From: JALYUA01 sp038253555
Lineage (GTDB): Bacteria > Acidobacteriota > Thermoanaerobaculia > UBA5066 > Gp7-AA6
Direction: 5' to 3'
DNA length: 35,563 bases
Assembly: GCA_038253555.1 (NCBI GenBank)
Contig: JBBSGZ010000025.1
Coordinates: 1 to 35,563, forward strand
The position numbers were made by a program, and so were the translations under genes. A model generated the notes under the pieces. The model had not been told where the DNA came from. It saw nothing but the letters and a program-made list of their open reading frames with translations, and did no database searches. Below, one piece after another: positions 15,802 through 24,777 of this stretch (position 1 is its first letter; the number at the start of each line of letters is the position of its first letter).

Positions 15802-17703
15802 ATGCTGAGGGTCCGCGAGAACCGGCAGGGGTTAAACCGCCGCATCGAGGGCGCCCGGGTGCTCGTCGGCGTGGTCTTCGCCGTACTGGCGATCTCGTAC
15901 TGGTACACGCAGATCGTCCGTGGCGACTATTACTTCACGCTCTCCGAGAGCAACCGCATCCGGTCGGTCCGGATCAACGCGCCGCGGGGATACGTGCTCG
16001 ACAGGAACGGCGCGATCCTGGTGGACAACGAGCCCGCCTATACCCTCCACCTCTACAGGCGGGAGGCGAAAAGCCTCCCGTCCTCGATCGACCTCGCCTC
16101 CGAAGTCCTGAAACTCCCCCGGGACCAGGTGAAGGCGCGAGTCGACCGCGGACTCCGGGACCCGGAATTTCTTCCGATCACGATCGCCGAAAATCTCGGC
16201 ATCGAGGAAGTCGCCGGAATCGAGGCGCACGCGCCGGAACATCCCGAGTTCGCGATCACCGTTTCGCAGCGCCGGCTCTATACGCACGGCGCCTCGGCGG
16301 CGCACGCGCTCGGCTATCTTTCCGAAGCGAGCCTGGACCAGGTCAAGGCGACGGAAAGCGTGTACCGCCTCGGAGACTGGATCGGCCAGAAGGGGATCGA
16401 AGGGGCCTATGAACGGCTTCTCGCCGGAGTCAACGGGGAACGGCGGGTCATCGTCGATTCGCACGGCCGCGAGATGGCAGAGGAGCGGCGGCTCGAGGCG
16501 CGGCCCGGACAGAATCTCTTCGTCACCCTCGACCTCGGACTCCAGCGGATCGCCGAGGAATACTTCAAGGACAGGGTCGGGTCCGCCGTCGCGCTCGATC
16601 CGCGGACGGGCGAGATCCTCGCCCTCGTCTCGTCGCCGTCGTACGACCCGAACTGGTTTACCCGCCGGGTCAGCGCGAAGGAATGGAATTCACTCCTGAC
16701 GGACGGGAACCACCCGCTCCAGAACCGCGCGATCCAGAACGCGTTTTCGCCCGGTTCGGTGTTCAAGGTTTTCGTGGCCTACGGCGCGCTGGCGCAGGGC
16801 CTCGTCGACCCGGACGCGACCGTCTTCTGCCCGGGCCACGCGACTTATTACGGCCGCACGTTTAACTGCCACAAGAAAGGCGGCCACGGCACGGTCAATT
16901 TGAGGAACGCGATCAAGATGTCGTGCGACGTGTACTTTTACGCGCTCGGCCACCGGCTCGGCGTCGATCGGATTGGCGCGATCGCGAAGAGCTTTGGTTT
17001 CGGGTCGCCGACCGGGGTCGATCTCCCCTATGAGAAGAGCGGCCTCGTTCCTTCTGAGGAGTGGGCGATCCAGAAGCGGCACGCGCGCTGGTATCCGAGC
17101 GAGACCATCTCTGTCGCGATCGGGCAGGGTCCCGTGCTCGTCACCCCGCTTCAGGTCGCGCGGGCTCTCTCCGCGCTCGTTGAGGACGGCCGGCTTCCCA
17201 CGCCGCACCTTTTCTACGCATCCCAGGAACCGCACAGCGGGAAGCGGCTGCGATATACGTCCGAAACCCACGAGGGGATCGTGCTCGACCCCGCCAAGCT
17301 CGCCATCGTGAAGGACGGGATGTGGGCGGTCTTGAACGAGCCCGGCGGAACCGCGTTCGGATCGCACGTTCCGGGGGTGGAGGCCGCGGGGAAGACCGGC
17401 ACGGTCCAGGTGATCGGGCGCGAGTCGGTCATCAAGGCAGGGGCCGATAAGAGCAAGCTCGGCAACCACGGGTGGTTCGCCGGGTTTGCGCCGCGGGACA
17501 AGCCCGAAATCGTGGTCTCCATCTTCGTCGAGAATGGCGGCCATGGGAACCTCTCCGCGGCGCCGCTGGCAAAGCTCCTCTTCCTGAAGTATTTCGGGAA
17601 GCCGATGCCCGAGCCTCCGGCCCCGCGGCCGCAGCAGCGGGCGGAGAGGCCGGCGCCCTCTCATTTCGTCACGGTAGCCCGGAAGCAGGCGGGCCCGAGA
17701 TGA
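15802..17703 (+). CDS. mrdA: Penicillin-binding protein 2 (elongasome transpeptidase)
   Basis: The 633-residue protein is a class B penicillin-binding protein of the PBP2 type, which cross-links peptidoglycan during rod elongation. It has an N-terminal membrane anchor (about 18-36), the PRGYVLDRNGAILVDN dimerisation segment, and a transpeptidase domain with the catalytic S319-x-x-K322 (SPGSVFK), S374-C-D376 in place of the common SxN, and K531-T-G-T (AAGKTGTVQV). The SxD variant is known in PBP2-type proteins. The ATG at 15802 is chosen because the anchor begins right after; upstream in-frame sequence is the repeat region. Its TGA overlaps the rodA ATG (ATGA). Confidence 0.96.
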   Translation: MLRVRENRQGLNRRIEGARVLVGVVFAVLAISYWYTQIVRGDYYFTLSESNRIRSVRINAPRGYVLDRNGAILVDNEPAYTLHLYRREAKSLPSSIDLASEVLKLPRDQVKARVDRGLRDPEFLPITIAENLGIEEVAGIEAHAPEHPEFAITVSQRRLYTHGASAAHALGYLSEASLDQVKATESVYRLGDWIGQKGIEGAYERLLAGVNGERRVIVDSHGREMAEERRLEARPGQNLFVTLDLGLQRIAEEYFKDRVGSAVALDPRTGEILALVSSPSYDPNWFTRRVSAKEWNSLLTDGNHPLQNRAIQNAFSPGSVFKVFVAYGALAQGLVDPDATVFCPGHATYYGRTFNCHKKGGHGTVNLRNAIKMSCDVYFYALGHRLGVDRIGAIAKSFGFGSPTGVDLPYEKSGLVPSEEWAIQKRHARWYPSETISVAIGQGPVLVTPLQVARALSALVEDGRLPTPHLFYASQEPHSGKRLRYTSETHEGIVLDPAKLAIVKDGMWAVLNEPGGTAFGSHVPGVEAAGKTGTVQVIGRESVIKAGADKSKLGNHGWFAGFAPRDKPEIVVSIFVENGGHGNLSAAPLAKLLFLKYFGKPMPEPPAPRPQQRAERPAPSHFVTVARKQAGPR

Positions 17704-18797
17704 TCGGGAGCGTCGCCTCCGTTCCCCGGCGCCTCGATCTCGTCATTCTGAGCGCGGCGATGTCGCTCGCCCTGCTCGGGATTCTTTTCGTCGCGTCGAC
17801 GACCGGCGCCGGCCGGCTCCAGGGCCTCGCGACGCGCCAGGCGTTATGGGTCGCCGTCGGCCTGGCCGGGCTGCTCGTCGCCGTCCTGTTCGATTACCGG
17901 ACCCTGCTCAAAATTTCGTTTCCGCTGTACTGCGCGACTCTCGTTCCGCTCGTATATCTGCTGTTCTTCGGCGCCCGGATCCAGAACGTGAAGTCGTGGA
18001 TCCGGTTCGGATCGTTCCAGTTTCAGCCGGCGGAGCTCGCGAAGATCTCGACCGCGCTGCTCGTCGCATACCTGTTCGAGAACGAAGACGACGGGCGCCT
18101 GCGCCTCTCGGCCTTCGTCAAGCTCGGAGCGATCGTCGCGATCCCATTTCTGCTGGTCTTTCTGCAGCCGGACCTCGGCCTCGCCCTGACGATCCTTCCT
18201 CTCCTCGCGGTCGGGCTGTTCTTCGGCGGACTGCCGCTGCGGGGCTGGATCGCGATCGTTCTCGTCGTGGCGGTCTGCGCGGGAGGCGCCTGGTTTTTTC
18301 TGAAGGACTACCAGAAGCAGCGGATCTCGACCTTCTTCAACCCCGATCAGGACGTCTTGAAGTCGGGCTATCAGGTGCGGCAGTCCAAGATCGCCGTCGG
18401 CTCGGGCGGTTTCACGGGAAAGGGATTCCGCTCGGGCACGCAGAGCCAGCTGCGATTCCTGCCCGTCCAGCACACCGACTTCATTTTCGCGGTCATCGCC
18501 GAAGAATGGGGATTCCTGGGGGTGATCCTCATCCTCGGACTCTTTGCGACGCTGGTGCTTCGCTCCCTGACTCTCGCGGCGGTCGCTCGAGACAGGGGAG
18601 GAGTGTTTCTCATACTCGGTCTCGCGGCCGTGATCTTCTTCTCCGTCATGGTGAACGCGTCGATGATGATCGGACTCCTCCCGACGACAGGCATTCCGCT
18701 GCCGCTCGTCTCGTACGGCGGCTCTTCCGTCGCGACGACGTTTCTCTCGATCGGCCTCATCCTGGGCGTTCACTACCGCCGGTTCGCGAACGCGTGA
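17700..18797 (+). CDS. rodA: Peptidoglycan glycosyltransferase RodA
   Basis: The 365-residue polytopic membrane protein is a SEDS-family RodA, the lipid II polymerase partner of PBP2. It shows about ten hydrophobic segments and family motifs VKSWIRFGSFQFQPAELAKI, FLQPDLGLALTILP, LRFLPVQHTDFIFAVIAEE with the catalytic-type Asp in HTDF, and TTGIPLPLVSYGGSS near the C-terminus. It starts with an ATG overlapping the mrdA stop and ends with a GTGA overlap with the RNase G gene. The mrdA-rodA pair matches the known functional pairing of a SEDS polymerase with a class B PBP. Confidence 0.96.
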   Translation: MIGSVASVPRRLDLVILSAAMSLALLGILFVASTTGAGRLQGLATRQALWVAVGLAGLLVAVLFDYRTLLKISFPLYCATLVPLVYLLFFGARIQNVKSWIRFGSFQFQPAELAKISTALLVAYLFENEDDGRLRLSAFVKLGAIVAIPFLLVFLQPDLGLALTILPLLAVGLFFGGLPLRGWIAIVLVVAVCAGGAWFFLKDYQKQRISTFFNPDQDVLKSGYQVRQSKIAVGSGGFTGKGFRSGTQSQLRFLPVQHTDFIFAVIAEEWGFLGVILILGLFATLVLRSLTLAAVARDRGGVFLILGLAAVIFFSVMVNASMMIGLLPTTGIPLPLVSYGGSSVATTFLSIGLILGVHYRRFANA

Positions 18798-20287
18798 GGA
18801 AGGAGCTCCTCGTCAACGCAACGCCGCCCGAGACCCGGGTGGCGTTGTTGGAGGACCAGCGCGTCGTCGAGGTGTTCCACGAACGCCGCGAGCATCGGGG
18901 CCTCGTCGGAAACATCTACCTGGGGCGCGTGCACCGGGTCCTCCCGGGCATGCAGGCGGCGTTCGTCTCGATTGGCCTCGACCGCGACGCGTTTCTCTAC
19001 GTCGAGGACGCGCTGCCGGGCCGCGTCGAGGAAGAGGGGGACGAGGCGGGCGGGAATGGCGTCTCCGGCGCGGCTCCCGAGGACCGTCCCCGGATCGACG
19101 ACCTCGTCAAGGAAGGGCAGGAGATCGTGGTGCAGGTCACGAAAGATCCGCTGTCGGGGAAGGGGCCGCGCGTCACGGCGGCGCTGTCGCTTCCGGGGCG
19201 GACTCTCGTATACCTCCCGTCCGCCCGCGAAATCGGAATCTCCCGGCGCATCAGCGACGAAACCGAGCGGGACCGGCTGCGCCGCCTTCTCGAGGAGCTG
19301 CCGGGCTCCGGGGGCCTCATCGCCCGCACGGCGGCGGCAGGAGCGGGACCTGGAGAGCTCTCGGCGGATCAGCGGTACCTGAGGGACCTGGCCGAGCGTA
19401 TCGCCCGGCAGGCGGAACGGTCGTCCGCCCCGACGCTCCTGCACCGCGAGCTCGACCTCGCGCTGCGCGTCGTGCGGGACCTCGTCTCGACGGACTTCGC
19501 GGCGATCCGGGTGGACGACGAGCCGACGCATGCGCGACTCGTCGAATTCCTCGGAGCCGTCGCGCCTTCGCTCGTCCCGGCCGTCGAGCTCTGCCCCTCC
19601 GAGCCGCCGCTTTTCGAGACGGCCGGGGTGGAGGAGGAGATCTCCCGCGCCCTGCGGCGCCACGTGGAGCTTTCCTCGGGAGGCTCGATCGTCATTCAGC
19701 AGACCGAAGCCCTGGTCGCCATCGACGTCAATACGGGGAAGTTCGTGGGCAAGGACGCTCTCGAGGACACCGTGTTCGCCACGAATCTCGAGGCGGTCCC
19801 GGAGATTGCCCGGCAGATCCGGCTGCGGGATCTCGGCGGACTTCTGGTGATCGACTTCATAGACATGGGCGATCCCGCCCATCGCCGCGAAGTCTTCGAA
19901 AAATTAGAGCTCGAGCTCGCCCGGGATCGCGCACGGACGAGGATCCTGCAGCTCTCCGAGTTCGGTCTGGTCGAGGTGACCAGGCAGCGCTCTCGGGGAA
20001 ATCTCGAGAAAACACTCACGCGGCCCTGCCCGTCGTGCTCGGGGCGCGGGCGGGTGCGGACGGACCTGACCCTCGCGCTCGAGTTGCGCCGCGACCTGCT
20101 CCGCCCTCCGACGCTCTATAGTCCGGGCGAGACCATCCGCATCCGCGTTTCCCCGTCGCTCGCCCGCCTGCTCGCCGATGACGAAAGGGCCGTTCTCGAG
20201 GATGTCCAGCAGCGGCTCGGCGTGGATCTGGAGATCCAGGAGGACGCGACGCTGTCCCCCGAAGAGTACGAGATCGTGCCGAGGTGA
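18794..20287 (+). CDS. rng: Ribonuclease G (RNase E/G family)
   Basis: The 497-residue protein is the size of RNase G and lacks the long RNase E C-terminal scaffold. It opens with RKELLVNATPPETRVALLED, followed by an S1-like RNA-binding domain (about 36-120, GLVGNIYLGRVHRVLPGMQA). The Mg-binding aspartates are D311 (VAIDVNTGKFVG) and D354 (LLVIDFIDM). A Zn-link C412-P-S-C415 (RPCPSCSGRG) supports dimerisation. The enzyme cleaves single-stranded RNA near 5' ends and matures 16S rRNA. The GTG at 18794 overlaps the rodA TGA and restores the canonical N-terminus. In E. coli rng also lies downstream of mreBCD, so the linkage to shape genes is conserved; here mrdA-rodA separates them and maf is absent. 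Confidence 0.95.
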   Translation: MRKELLVNATPPETRVALLEDQRVVEVFHERREHRGLVGNIYLGRVHRVLPGMQAAFVSIGLDRDAFLYVEDALPGRVEEEGDEAGGNGVSGAAPEDRPRIDDLVKEGQEIVVQVTKDPLSGKGPRVTAALSLPGRTLVYLPSAREIGISRRISDETERDRLRRLLEELPGSGGLIARTAAAGAGPGELSADQRYLRDLAERIARQAERSSAPTLLHRELDLALRVVRDLVSTDFAAIRVDDEPTHARLVEFLGAVAPSLVPAVELCPSEPPLFETAGVEEEISRALRRHVELSSGGSIVIQQTEALVAIDVNTGKFVGKDALEDTVFATNLEAVPEIARQIRLRDLGGLLVIDFIDMGDPAHRREVFEKLELELARDRARTRILQLSEFGLVEVTRQRSRGNLEKTLTRPCPSCSGRGRVRTDLTLALELRRDLLRPPTLYSPGETIRIRVSPSLARLLADDERAVLEDVQQRLGVDLEIQEDATLSPEEYEIVPR

Positions 20288-20400
20288 GGGGACGGGAAAC
20301 GGGATGGGACGGGAAACGGGAGACGGAAAACGAGGATCGGTCGGAATGAAACTTCCGCTGCCTCCGGTTTAGAGGATCAGCACGCGATACCTTCCTTCCT
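20288..20400. repeat. Post-rng spacer with GGGAAACGGGA repeats
   Basis: Directly after the rng stop come reiterated purine-rich words (GACGGGAAACGGGATGGGAC, then GGGAAACGGGAGACGG). Their complements, TTCCCGTTTCCCGTTTCCCG and similar, appear at about 20479-20500, giving a long inverted pair around the terminators. An eight-codon frame (MKLPLPPV) at 20346-20372 has no supporting evidence as a gene. Confidence 0.4.
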
Positions 20401-20435
20401 CGGGCCCGGCCGTTTGAGCCGGGCCCGCCTTTTTT
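20401..20435 (+). terminator. Rho-independent terminator of the mreB-rng operon
   Basis: A perfect 10-bp stem, CGGGCCCGGC (20401-20410) with GCCGGGCCCG (20418-20427) around a 7-nt loop, is followed by CC and six Ts (20430-20435). Orientation and T-run place it as the terminator for + strand transcripts from rng. Confidence 0.9.
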
Positions 20436-20442
20436 AGCGTCG

Positions 20443-20464
20443 AATCCGCTTTTTCGGATTTTTT
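20443..20464 (+). terminator. Second, weaker terminator
   Basis: AATCCG (20443-20448) and CGGATT (20455-20460) form a 6-bp stem around a CTTTTT loop, followed by four more Ts. It lies just past the main terminator in the same orientation and may act as a backup. It does not have a T-run for the minus strand, so it is not an evident terminator for the ligase gene. Confidence 0.5.
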
Positions 20465-20504
20465 CTCTGCGTTTCGACTTCCCGTTTCCCGTTTCCCGTC
20501 CCTC

Positions 20505-22130
20505 TCACAACCCCTGAATTCCCCTCCAGATCGCTTCGACCGCCTCCACGGTGTCCGCGTCCGCCGGGGTCTTGTCCTCGCGGATCCGGACGATCCGGGG
20601 AAATCTCAGCGCGAACCCGGACTTGTGACGGCTGCTCTTCTGGATGGTGTCGAAGGCCACCTCCAGGACCACCTTGGGCGCGACGGCGCGCACGGGCCCG
20701 TACTTTGCCACGGTTATCTTCCGGAACACCGCCCCCATCCTGCGAATCTCTTCGTCCGTGAGACCGGTGTAAGCCTTCCCGATATTGACCAGGCGGTCGC
20801 CGTCCCGGACCGCGAACGTGTAGTCCGACAGCATGCCCGCCCGCTTTCCGTTCCCCTGCTCGACGGCGGTGACGACGACGTCCAGCGTCGCGAGCGCCTT
20901 CTTCCACTTCCGCCACGCGCGGCCGCGTTTTCCCGCCTGGTAGAGCGAGTCCTCGCGCTTGAACATCAGCCCCTCGTTGCCGCGTTCCCGGGCCTCCGAG
21001 AAGAACGTTTCGAGGCCGGCCGCGTGGGACGCGCGCCGCACCGGTGACAGGAAAAATCCTCCCCCCTCCGCGAGACGTTCGAGCTCGGACCGTCGCTCGC
21101 TCCAGGGCCGTTCGAAGAGCGGCGTCTCGCCGGACGCCAGGCAGTCGTAGGCGATGAAAGCGACGGGAATCTCGGCGAGGAGCTCCGCCGGGGGAGCCTT
21201 CCTTCCGAGACGGCGCTGCAGCCGGAAGAAGGAATCGACGCGATCTCCCGTCCAGGCGACGATCTCCCCGTCCAGCAGGAACTGGCCCGGAGGGCCGGCC
21301 AGAGAGAGCGCGATCTCGGGGAACTGAGCCGTGACGTCGTCGAGCGTCCGGGAGAAGAGCACGACCCGCGAGCCCGACTTGTGGGCGTGGGCGCGGATGC
21401 CGTCGAATTTGTCCTCGACAGCCAGGGACGGCAGCTCGGGGACGATCTCCTCCGGGTTCTCGATCGGGGAAGCGAGCATGAAACCAATCGGGTGAAAGAG
21501 GCGAAAGCGGATGTCGGGGAGCCGTCCCGCCCGCGCCGCCTCCGCCGTCTCGCCGATGTCGCCGCAGTCGCGCCGGGCGCGAGCGACCGCTTCACGATCG
21601 ACCTGAAACGCCGCGGCGATCGCCTCCTCGACGGTCGCGAGATCGGCGCCCACCCGGAGACCCCCGGACAGCGTCTTGACGAGGTACCGCGCTTCGACGG
21701 GAGTCGCCCTTCGGAGCAGCTCTTCCAGGAGTGCCTGCTTCTGCGCGGCTTTCCTCATCCCGGCGAGGTCGCGCAGCCGTGCGTCCACCTCGAGGACCTG
21801 GAGTCTGTCGCGGCCCGCGCCGTTGTCCCGCGGGAGCATCAGTCCGATCGCTTCGCCGAGGTCGCCGATGGCGCGCGCGGAAGCGCCGATCGTCTCCATG
21901 TCCCACCCGGTGACCGCGTTTGCGGCGCGGGAGAGGGTCGCCCAGCCGACGGAAGTGACTGACTGCTCCCACTCGGCGAAGGGAGATCCGGAGAGGAGCC
22001 GGGCGGCGGCCACCAGTTCGTCACCCGAGAGCGGAGCGATCGCGGCGGCGAGGCGCTCGATTTTGACGAGCTTGCTCCGGATCGCCGCGGCGCCTTCGAG
22101 CGCTTCCGCCAGCGCCCGGTACGCGCTCAT
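20505..22130 (-). CDS. ATP-dependent DNA ligase (bacterial LigB-type)
   Basis: The 541-residue protein has the three-part architecture of ATP-dependent ligases: an N-terminal DNA-binding domain, a nucleotidyltransferase domain, and an OB fold. Lysine K241 in motif I (VEDKFDGIRAH) forms the AMP adduct. Later motifs are LLDGEIVAW (motif IIIa region), NEGLMFKRED (motif IV) and RGRAWRKWKK (motif V). It resembles the bacterial ligases found next to an MBL-fold exonuclease and a helicase in DNA-damage-response clusters. Its ATG overlaps the TGA of the exonuclease gene (ATGA), so the two are translated together. It would act beside the NAD-dependent replicative ligase in repair; that role is inferred from family and context. 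Confidence 0.93.
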   Translation of the reverse strand: MSAYRALAEALEGAAAIRSKLVKIERLAAAIAPLSGDELVAAARLLSGSPFAEWEQSVTSVGWATLSRAANAVTGWDMETIGASARAIGDLGEAIGLMLPRDNGAGRDRLQVLEVDARLRDLAGMRKAAQKQALLEELLRRATPVEARYLVKTLSGGLRVGADLATVEEAIAAAFQVDREAVARARRDCGDIGETAEAARAGRLPDIRFRLFHPIGFMLASPIENPEEIVPELPSLAVEDKFDGIRAHAHKSGSRVVLFSRTLDDVTAQFPEIALSLAGPPGQFLLDGEIVAWTGDRVDSFFRLQRRLGRKAPPAELLAEIPVAFIAYDCLASGETPLFERPWSERRSELERLAEGGGFFLSPVRRASHAAGLETFFSEARERGNEGLMFKREDSLYQAGKRGRAWRKWKKALATLDVVVTAVEQGNGKRAGMLSDYTFAVRDGDRLVNIGKAYTGLTDEEIRRMGAVFRKITVAKYGPVRAVAPKVVLEVAFDTIQKSSRHKSGFALRFPRIVRIREDKTPADADTVEAVEAIWRGIQGL

Positions 22131-23131
22131 GGATCTTCCGCCGCCCGCTCGCCGCCCTCGGCGAGCGGCGTCGCTTCGACGCCGCGGCCCTGCAGGATGC
22201 GCGCGAAGTCCCGCGCGTACCCATGGTGCGTCAGCACGCGCCGCGGGGAGACGTCCGCCGCGTGCGCGAGCAGCTCGTCGAAATCAGCGTGATCGGAGAA
22301 GGGCAGCAGAACTTCGGCGTCATGTTCCGCGCGGGAGGCCTCCCGCAGCGCCCACCCCGACAGATACGCGATGCGGCGCTTCCTGACCTGCCGGACGACG
22401 GGCGTGCGCGCGCAGTGCGGCGGAACGATCAGAACCTCTCCCGGCTGCACCGGCCCGCTGTCGTAGGGGCGCGAGAGCGGGAACGCGAATCCAGCCGCCT
22501 CGTACTCGGGCACCAGCTTCCATGCGGCCCCGTGCAGAACGGTCGGGATTCCCGCTTCGGTGAGAGCGAGCGCCGCTTCCTGAGACTTCCCGAGCGCATA
22601 CGCGAGAACAACCGGGACGACACCGTCGTCGGCCGCGGCGCGGCACGCCGAAACCAGGTGCGCTTCGAGCTCGGGCCGGGGCGGAAAGCGAAAGACGGGG
22701 AGGCCGAAGGTCGACTCGGTCACGAGAACGTCGGAGCGTGGAGCCTCTGCGGGGACGGCCGTGCGCGAGGCGCCGCGGCGGAAGTCCCCGGTGTAGAGGA
22801 GGGAGCCCGTCGGTCCCTCGATGCGGATCTGAGCGGACCCGAGGATGTGTCCCGACGGAAAGAGCGTGAGCTCCGCGCCGTCTCCCGCCACGGTCTCTCC
22901 GTAGGCGAGCGGGCGCTCCCGTCCCGTCCACTCCGGATTTCGTCTCCGATAAATCCCGAGCGTCTCCCGGGTGGCCCAGACCTCCCCGTGGCCGGCGGCC
23001 GCATGATCCGCATGCGCGTGGGAAACGATGGCGCGCGGCGCGGGAGCGGCCGGGTCGATCCACGCTTCGAACGCCGGCGCGAAGAGACCCTCGGGGCGGA
23101 CTTCGAGGTGCGGGGAGGGAAAGTCGGCCAT
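22127..23131 (-). CDS. Ligase-associated MBL-fold DNA exonuclease
   Basis: The 334-residue protein is a metallo-beta-lactamase-fold nuclease with H38-x-H40-x-D42-H43 (SHAHADH), PSGHILGSAQI, the LLYTGDFRR motif and, toward the end, LPFSDHADFDELL and VLTHHGYA. These are beta-CASP-like features shared with CPSF/SNM1 nucleases and with the bacterial ligase-associated DNA-damage-response exonuclease family. The product probably trims DNA ends before sealing by the overlapping downstream ligase. The start ATG at 23131 has no ribosome binding site, but a TAGAAT box ends 7 nt upstream, implying a leaderless mRNA. Confidence 0.9.
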   Translation of the reverse strand: MADFPSPHLEVRPEGLFAPAFEAWIDPAAPAPRAIVSHAHADHAAAGHGEVWATRETLGIYRRRNPEWTGRERPLAYGETVAGDGAELTLFPSGHILGSAQIRIEGPTGSLLYTGDFRRGASRTAVPAEAPRSDVLVTESTFGLPVFRFPPRPELEAHLVSACRAAADDGVVPVVLAYALGKSQEAALALTEAGIPTVLHGAAWKLVPEYEAAGFAFPLSRPYDSGPVQPGEVLIVPPHCARTPVVRQVRKRRIAYLSGWALREASRAEHDAEVLLPFSDHADFDELLAHAADVSPRRVLTHHGYARDFARILQGRGVEATPLAEGGERAAEDP

Positions 23132-23138
23132 CGTGGGG

Positions 23139-23144
23139 ATTCTA
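23139..23144 (-). promoter_or_regulatory. -10-like TAGAAT, 7 nt before the exonuclease-ligase operon
   Basis: On the minus strand TAGAATCCCC precedes the exonuclease ATG; the hexamer ends exactly 7 nt upstream. The lhr gene has the same hexamer with the same 7-nt spacing, and ruvA has TACAATCCCC with 8 nt. No -35 match was found. The layout fits leaderless transcription of a shared set of repair operons. Confidence 0.5.
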
Positions 23145-23240
23145 GCGAGCGAGGTGGGGCGACGGGGCGCGCCGGCGAGGGGAGGGCGAAGGGCGAAGGC
23201 GGAGACCGTTTGGTGACTCGCCAGTTGAACGGACCGCTGC

Positions 23241-24650
23241 TCAGCCTCTCTTTACTTCCTGCATCATCTGGAGCGCCACCCGCCTCTCCACCTCGTGATC
23301 CACGATCCGGGCGGGGTAGTCCCGGCCGATGCGGCATCCCGACGCTTTCTGTTCGTCGCCGGTCATCGTCCAGGGCTCGTGCAGTTTCTCGTCGGGGACT
23401 CGTGCCAGGGCGGGGACGTACCGGCGGATGTAGGCGCCGTCGGGATCGAACTTCTTCGACTGGAGCACCGGATTGAAGATGCGGAAATACGGCGCGGCGT
23501 CCGTGCCCGAGCCCGCCGCCCACTGCCAGCCGCCGTTGTTGCTCGCCAGATCCGCGTCGGCGAGCTCGTGCTCGAACCACGCCTGCCCCTCCCGCCAGTG
23601 CACGTGGAGGTCCTTGGTGAGGAACGAAGCGACCACCATGCGTGCGCGGTTGTGCATCCAGTGCGTGGAGGCGAGCTGGCGCATGGCGGCGTCCACCAGC
23701 GGGTAACCGGTTTCTCCCGCCCGCCAGGCCGCCACCGCGCGGGTGTTCTTTTGCCACTCCAGCCGGTCGAGCTCCGGGCGGAAGCTCTCGGTCGCCACGC
23801 GCGGAAAGTGAAAAAGAACGTGGTGGTAGAAGTCCCGCCAGGCCAGCTCGCGCACGAACGCCGCGCCGTCCCGCGGGCCTGGCGCGGATTCGAGGACCCG
23901 CGCCCGGACCGTCCTCGGAGAGATCGTTCCGAAATGAAGGTGAGGCGAGAGCCTCGACGTGGCTTCAAGATCCGGGCGGTCCCGGCCCCCTTTTCCGTAG
24001 GATGCCAGCGCGCGCTCGCAGAAACGGGACAGCAGCCTCGCGGCCTCCGACTCTCCCCCTCGCGGCGCGATCGGGTCAGCGGACAGGTCGCGCCAGGCGC
24101 GCACCCGGGCGATTGGAACGCTGCGAAGAGAGGGTGTCGTCAGCCGCGCGGGAGCCGGAATCGGGGCGGCCTTTTCGAGGTCCGTCCATCGGCGGGCAAA
24201 GGGCGTGTACACCGTATACGGCTCGCCCGCGCCGGAGAGGAGCGCGTCCGGCTCGACGAGCAGCGCGTCGGGAAAGAGGCGCAGCTCCGCGCCGAGGCGA
24301 AGCAGCGCGTCGGAGGCCGCCGAGTCCCGCGCCTCGGGGTACGGGCCGATCTCCGCGTTGGCGTAAACCGCCCTGGCTCCGGTTTCGGCGACGAGCTCCG
24401 GTAGCGCCCGCGAGGCGGGACCCGGCCGGACGAGCAGCCGCCCGCCGGCGGCGGCGACGGTCCCCTCGAGCTCCTCCAGGCTCTCGCGAAGAAATCGAAA
24501 TCGCGCGGCTCCGATGCCGGGATCGTCGCCATAATGGTCGTCGAGAACGAAGACAGGAATGACACGCTCGGCGTCGCGCGCCGCCGCGACGAGGGCCGTG
24601 TTGTCCGCGAGACGGAGGTCCCGCCGAAACCAGTGGACGATGGCCGTCAA
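23241..24650 (-). CDS. phrB: Deoxyribodipyrimidine photolyase
   Basis: The 469-residue protein matches class I photolyases, which repair UV-made cyclobutane pyrimidine dimers using FADH- and blue light. The N-terminal alpha/beta antenna domain starts AIVHWFRRDLRLADNTAL. The FAD domain has LSPHLHFGTISPRTV, LAWRDFYHHVLFHFP, GYPLVDAAMRQLASTHWMHN, RMVVASFLTKDL and NNGGWQWAAGSGTDAAPYF, then FNPVLQSKKFDPDGAYIRRY. No ATG or GTG fits the N-terminus; a TTG at 24650 gives LTAIVHW and the usual ~470-residue length, so I choose it. An in-frame ATG at 24908 would add an 86-residue extension that overlaps the SRPBCC gene and is rejected. Confidence 0.93.
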   Translation of the reverse strand: MTAIVHWFRRDLRLADNTALVAAARDAERVIPVFVLDDHYGDDPGIGAARFRFLRESLEELEGTVAAAGGRLLVRPGPASRALPELVAETGARAVYANAEIGPYPEARDSAASDALLRLGAELRLFPDALLVEPDALLSGAGEPYTVYTPFARRWTDLEKAAPIPAPARLTTPSLRSVPIARVRAWRDLSADPIAPRGGESEAARLLSRFCERALASYGKGGRDRPDLEATSRLSPHLHFGTISPRTVRARVLESAPGPRDGAAFVRELAWRDFYHHVLFHFPRVATESFRPELDRLEWQKNTRAVAAWRAGETGYPLVDAAMRQLASTHWMHNRARMVVASFLTKDLHVHWREGQAWFEHELADADLASNNGGWQWAAGSGTDAAPYFRIFNPVLQSKKFDPDGAYIRRYVPALARVPDEKLHEPWTMTGDEQKASGCRIGRDYPARIVDHEVERRVALQMMQEVKRG

Positions 24651-24777
24651 ACCTCGGCTCCGCTTCGCTTCGCCTCCCGCGGATGGACCGGATCGGCCGG
24701 GGTTGCCGCTCCTGCGGCCCCACGTTCCACGGCCGGGGAGTCGGGCGCGTTCGCAGAAATCCGCTGGATTGTCGAGC

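Noticed and set aside
17846..20287. 813-codon frame suggesting an N-terminal extension of RNase G
   Set aside because: The upstream part is rodA read in another frame; the GTG at 18794 overlaps the rodA stop and gives the family's normal N-terminus.
20346..20372. Eight-codon frame MKLPLPPV before the terminator, as a leader peptide
   Set aside because: No ribosome binding site, no downstream gene on + to be attenuated, and short frames like this arise often by chance.
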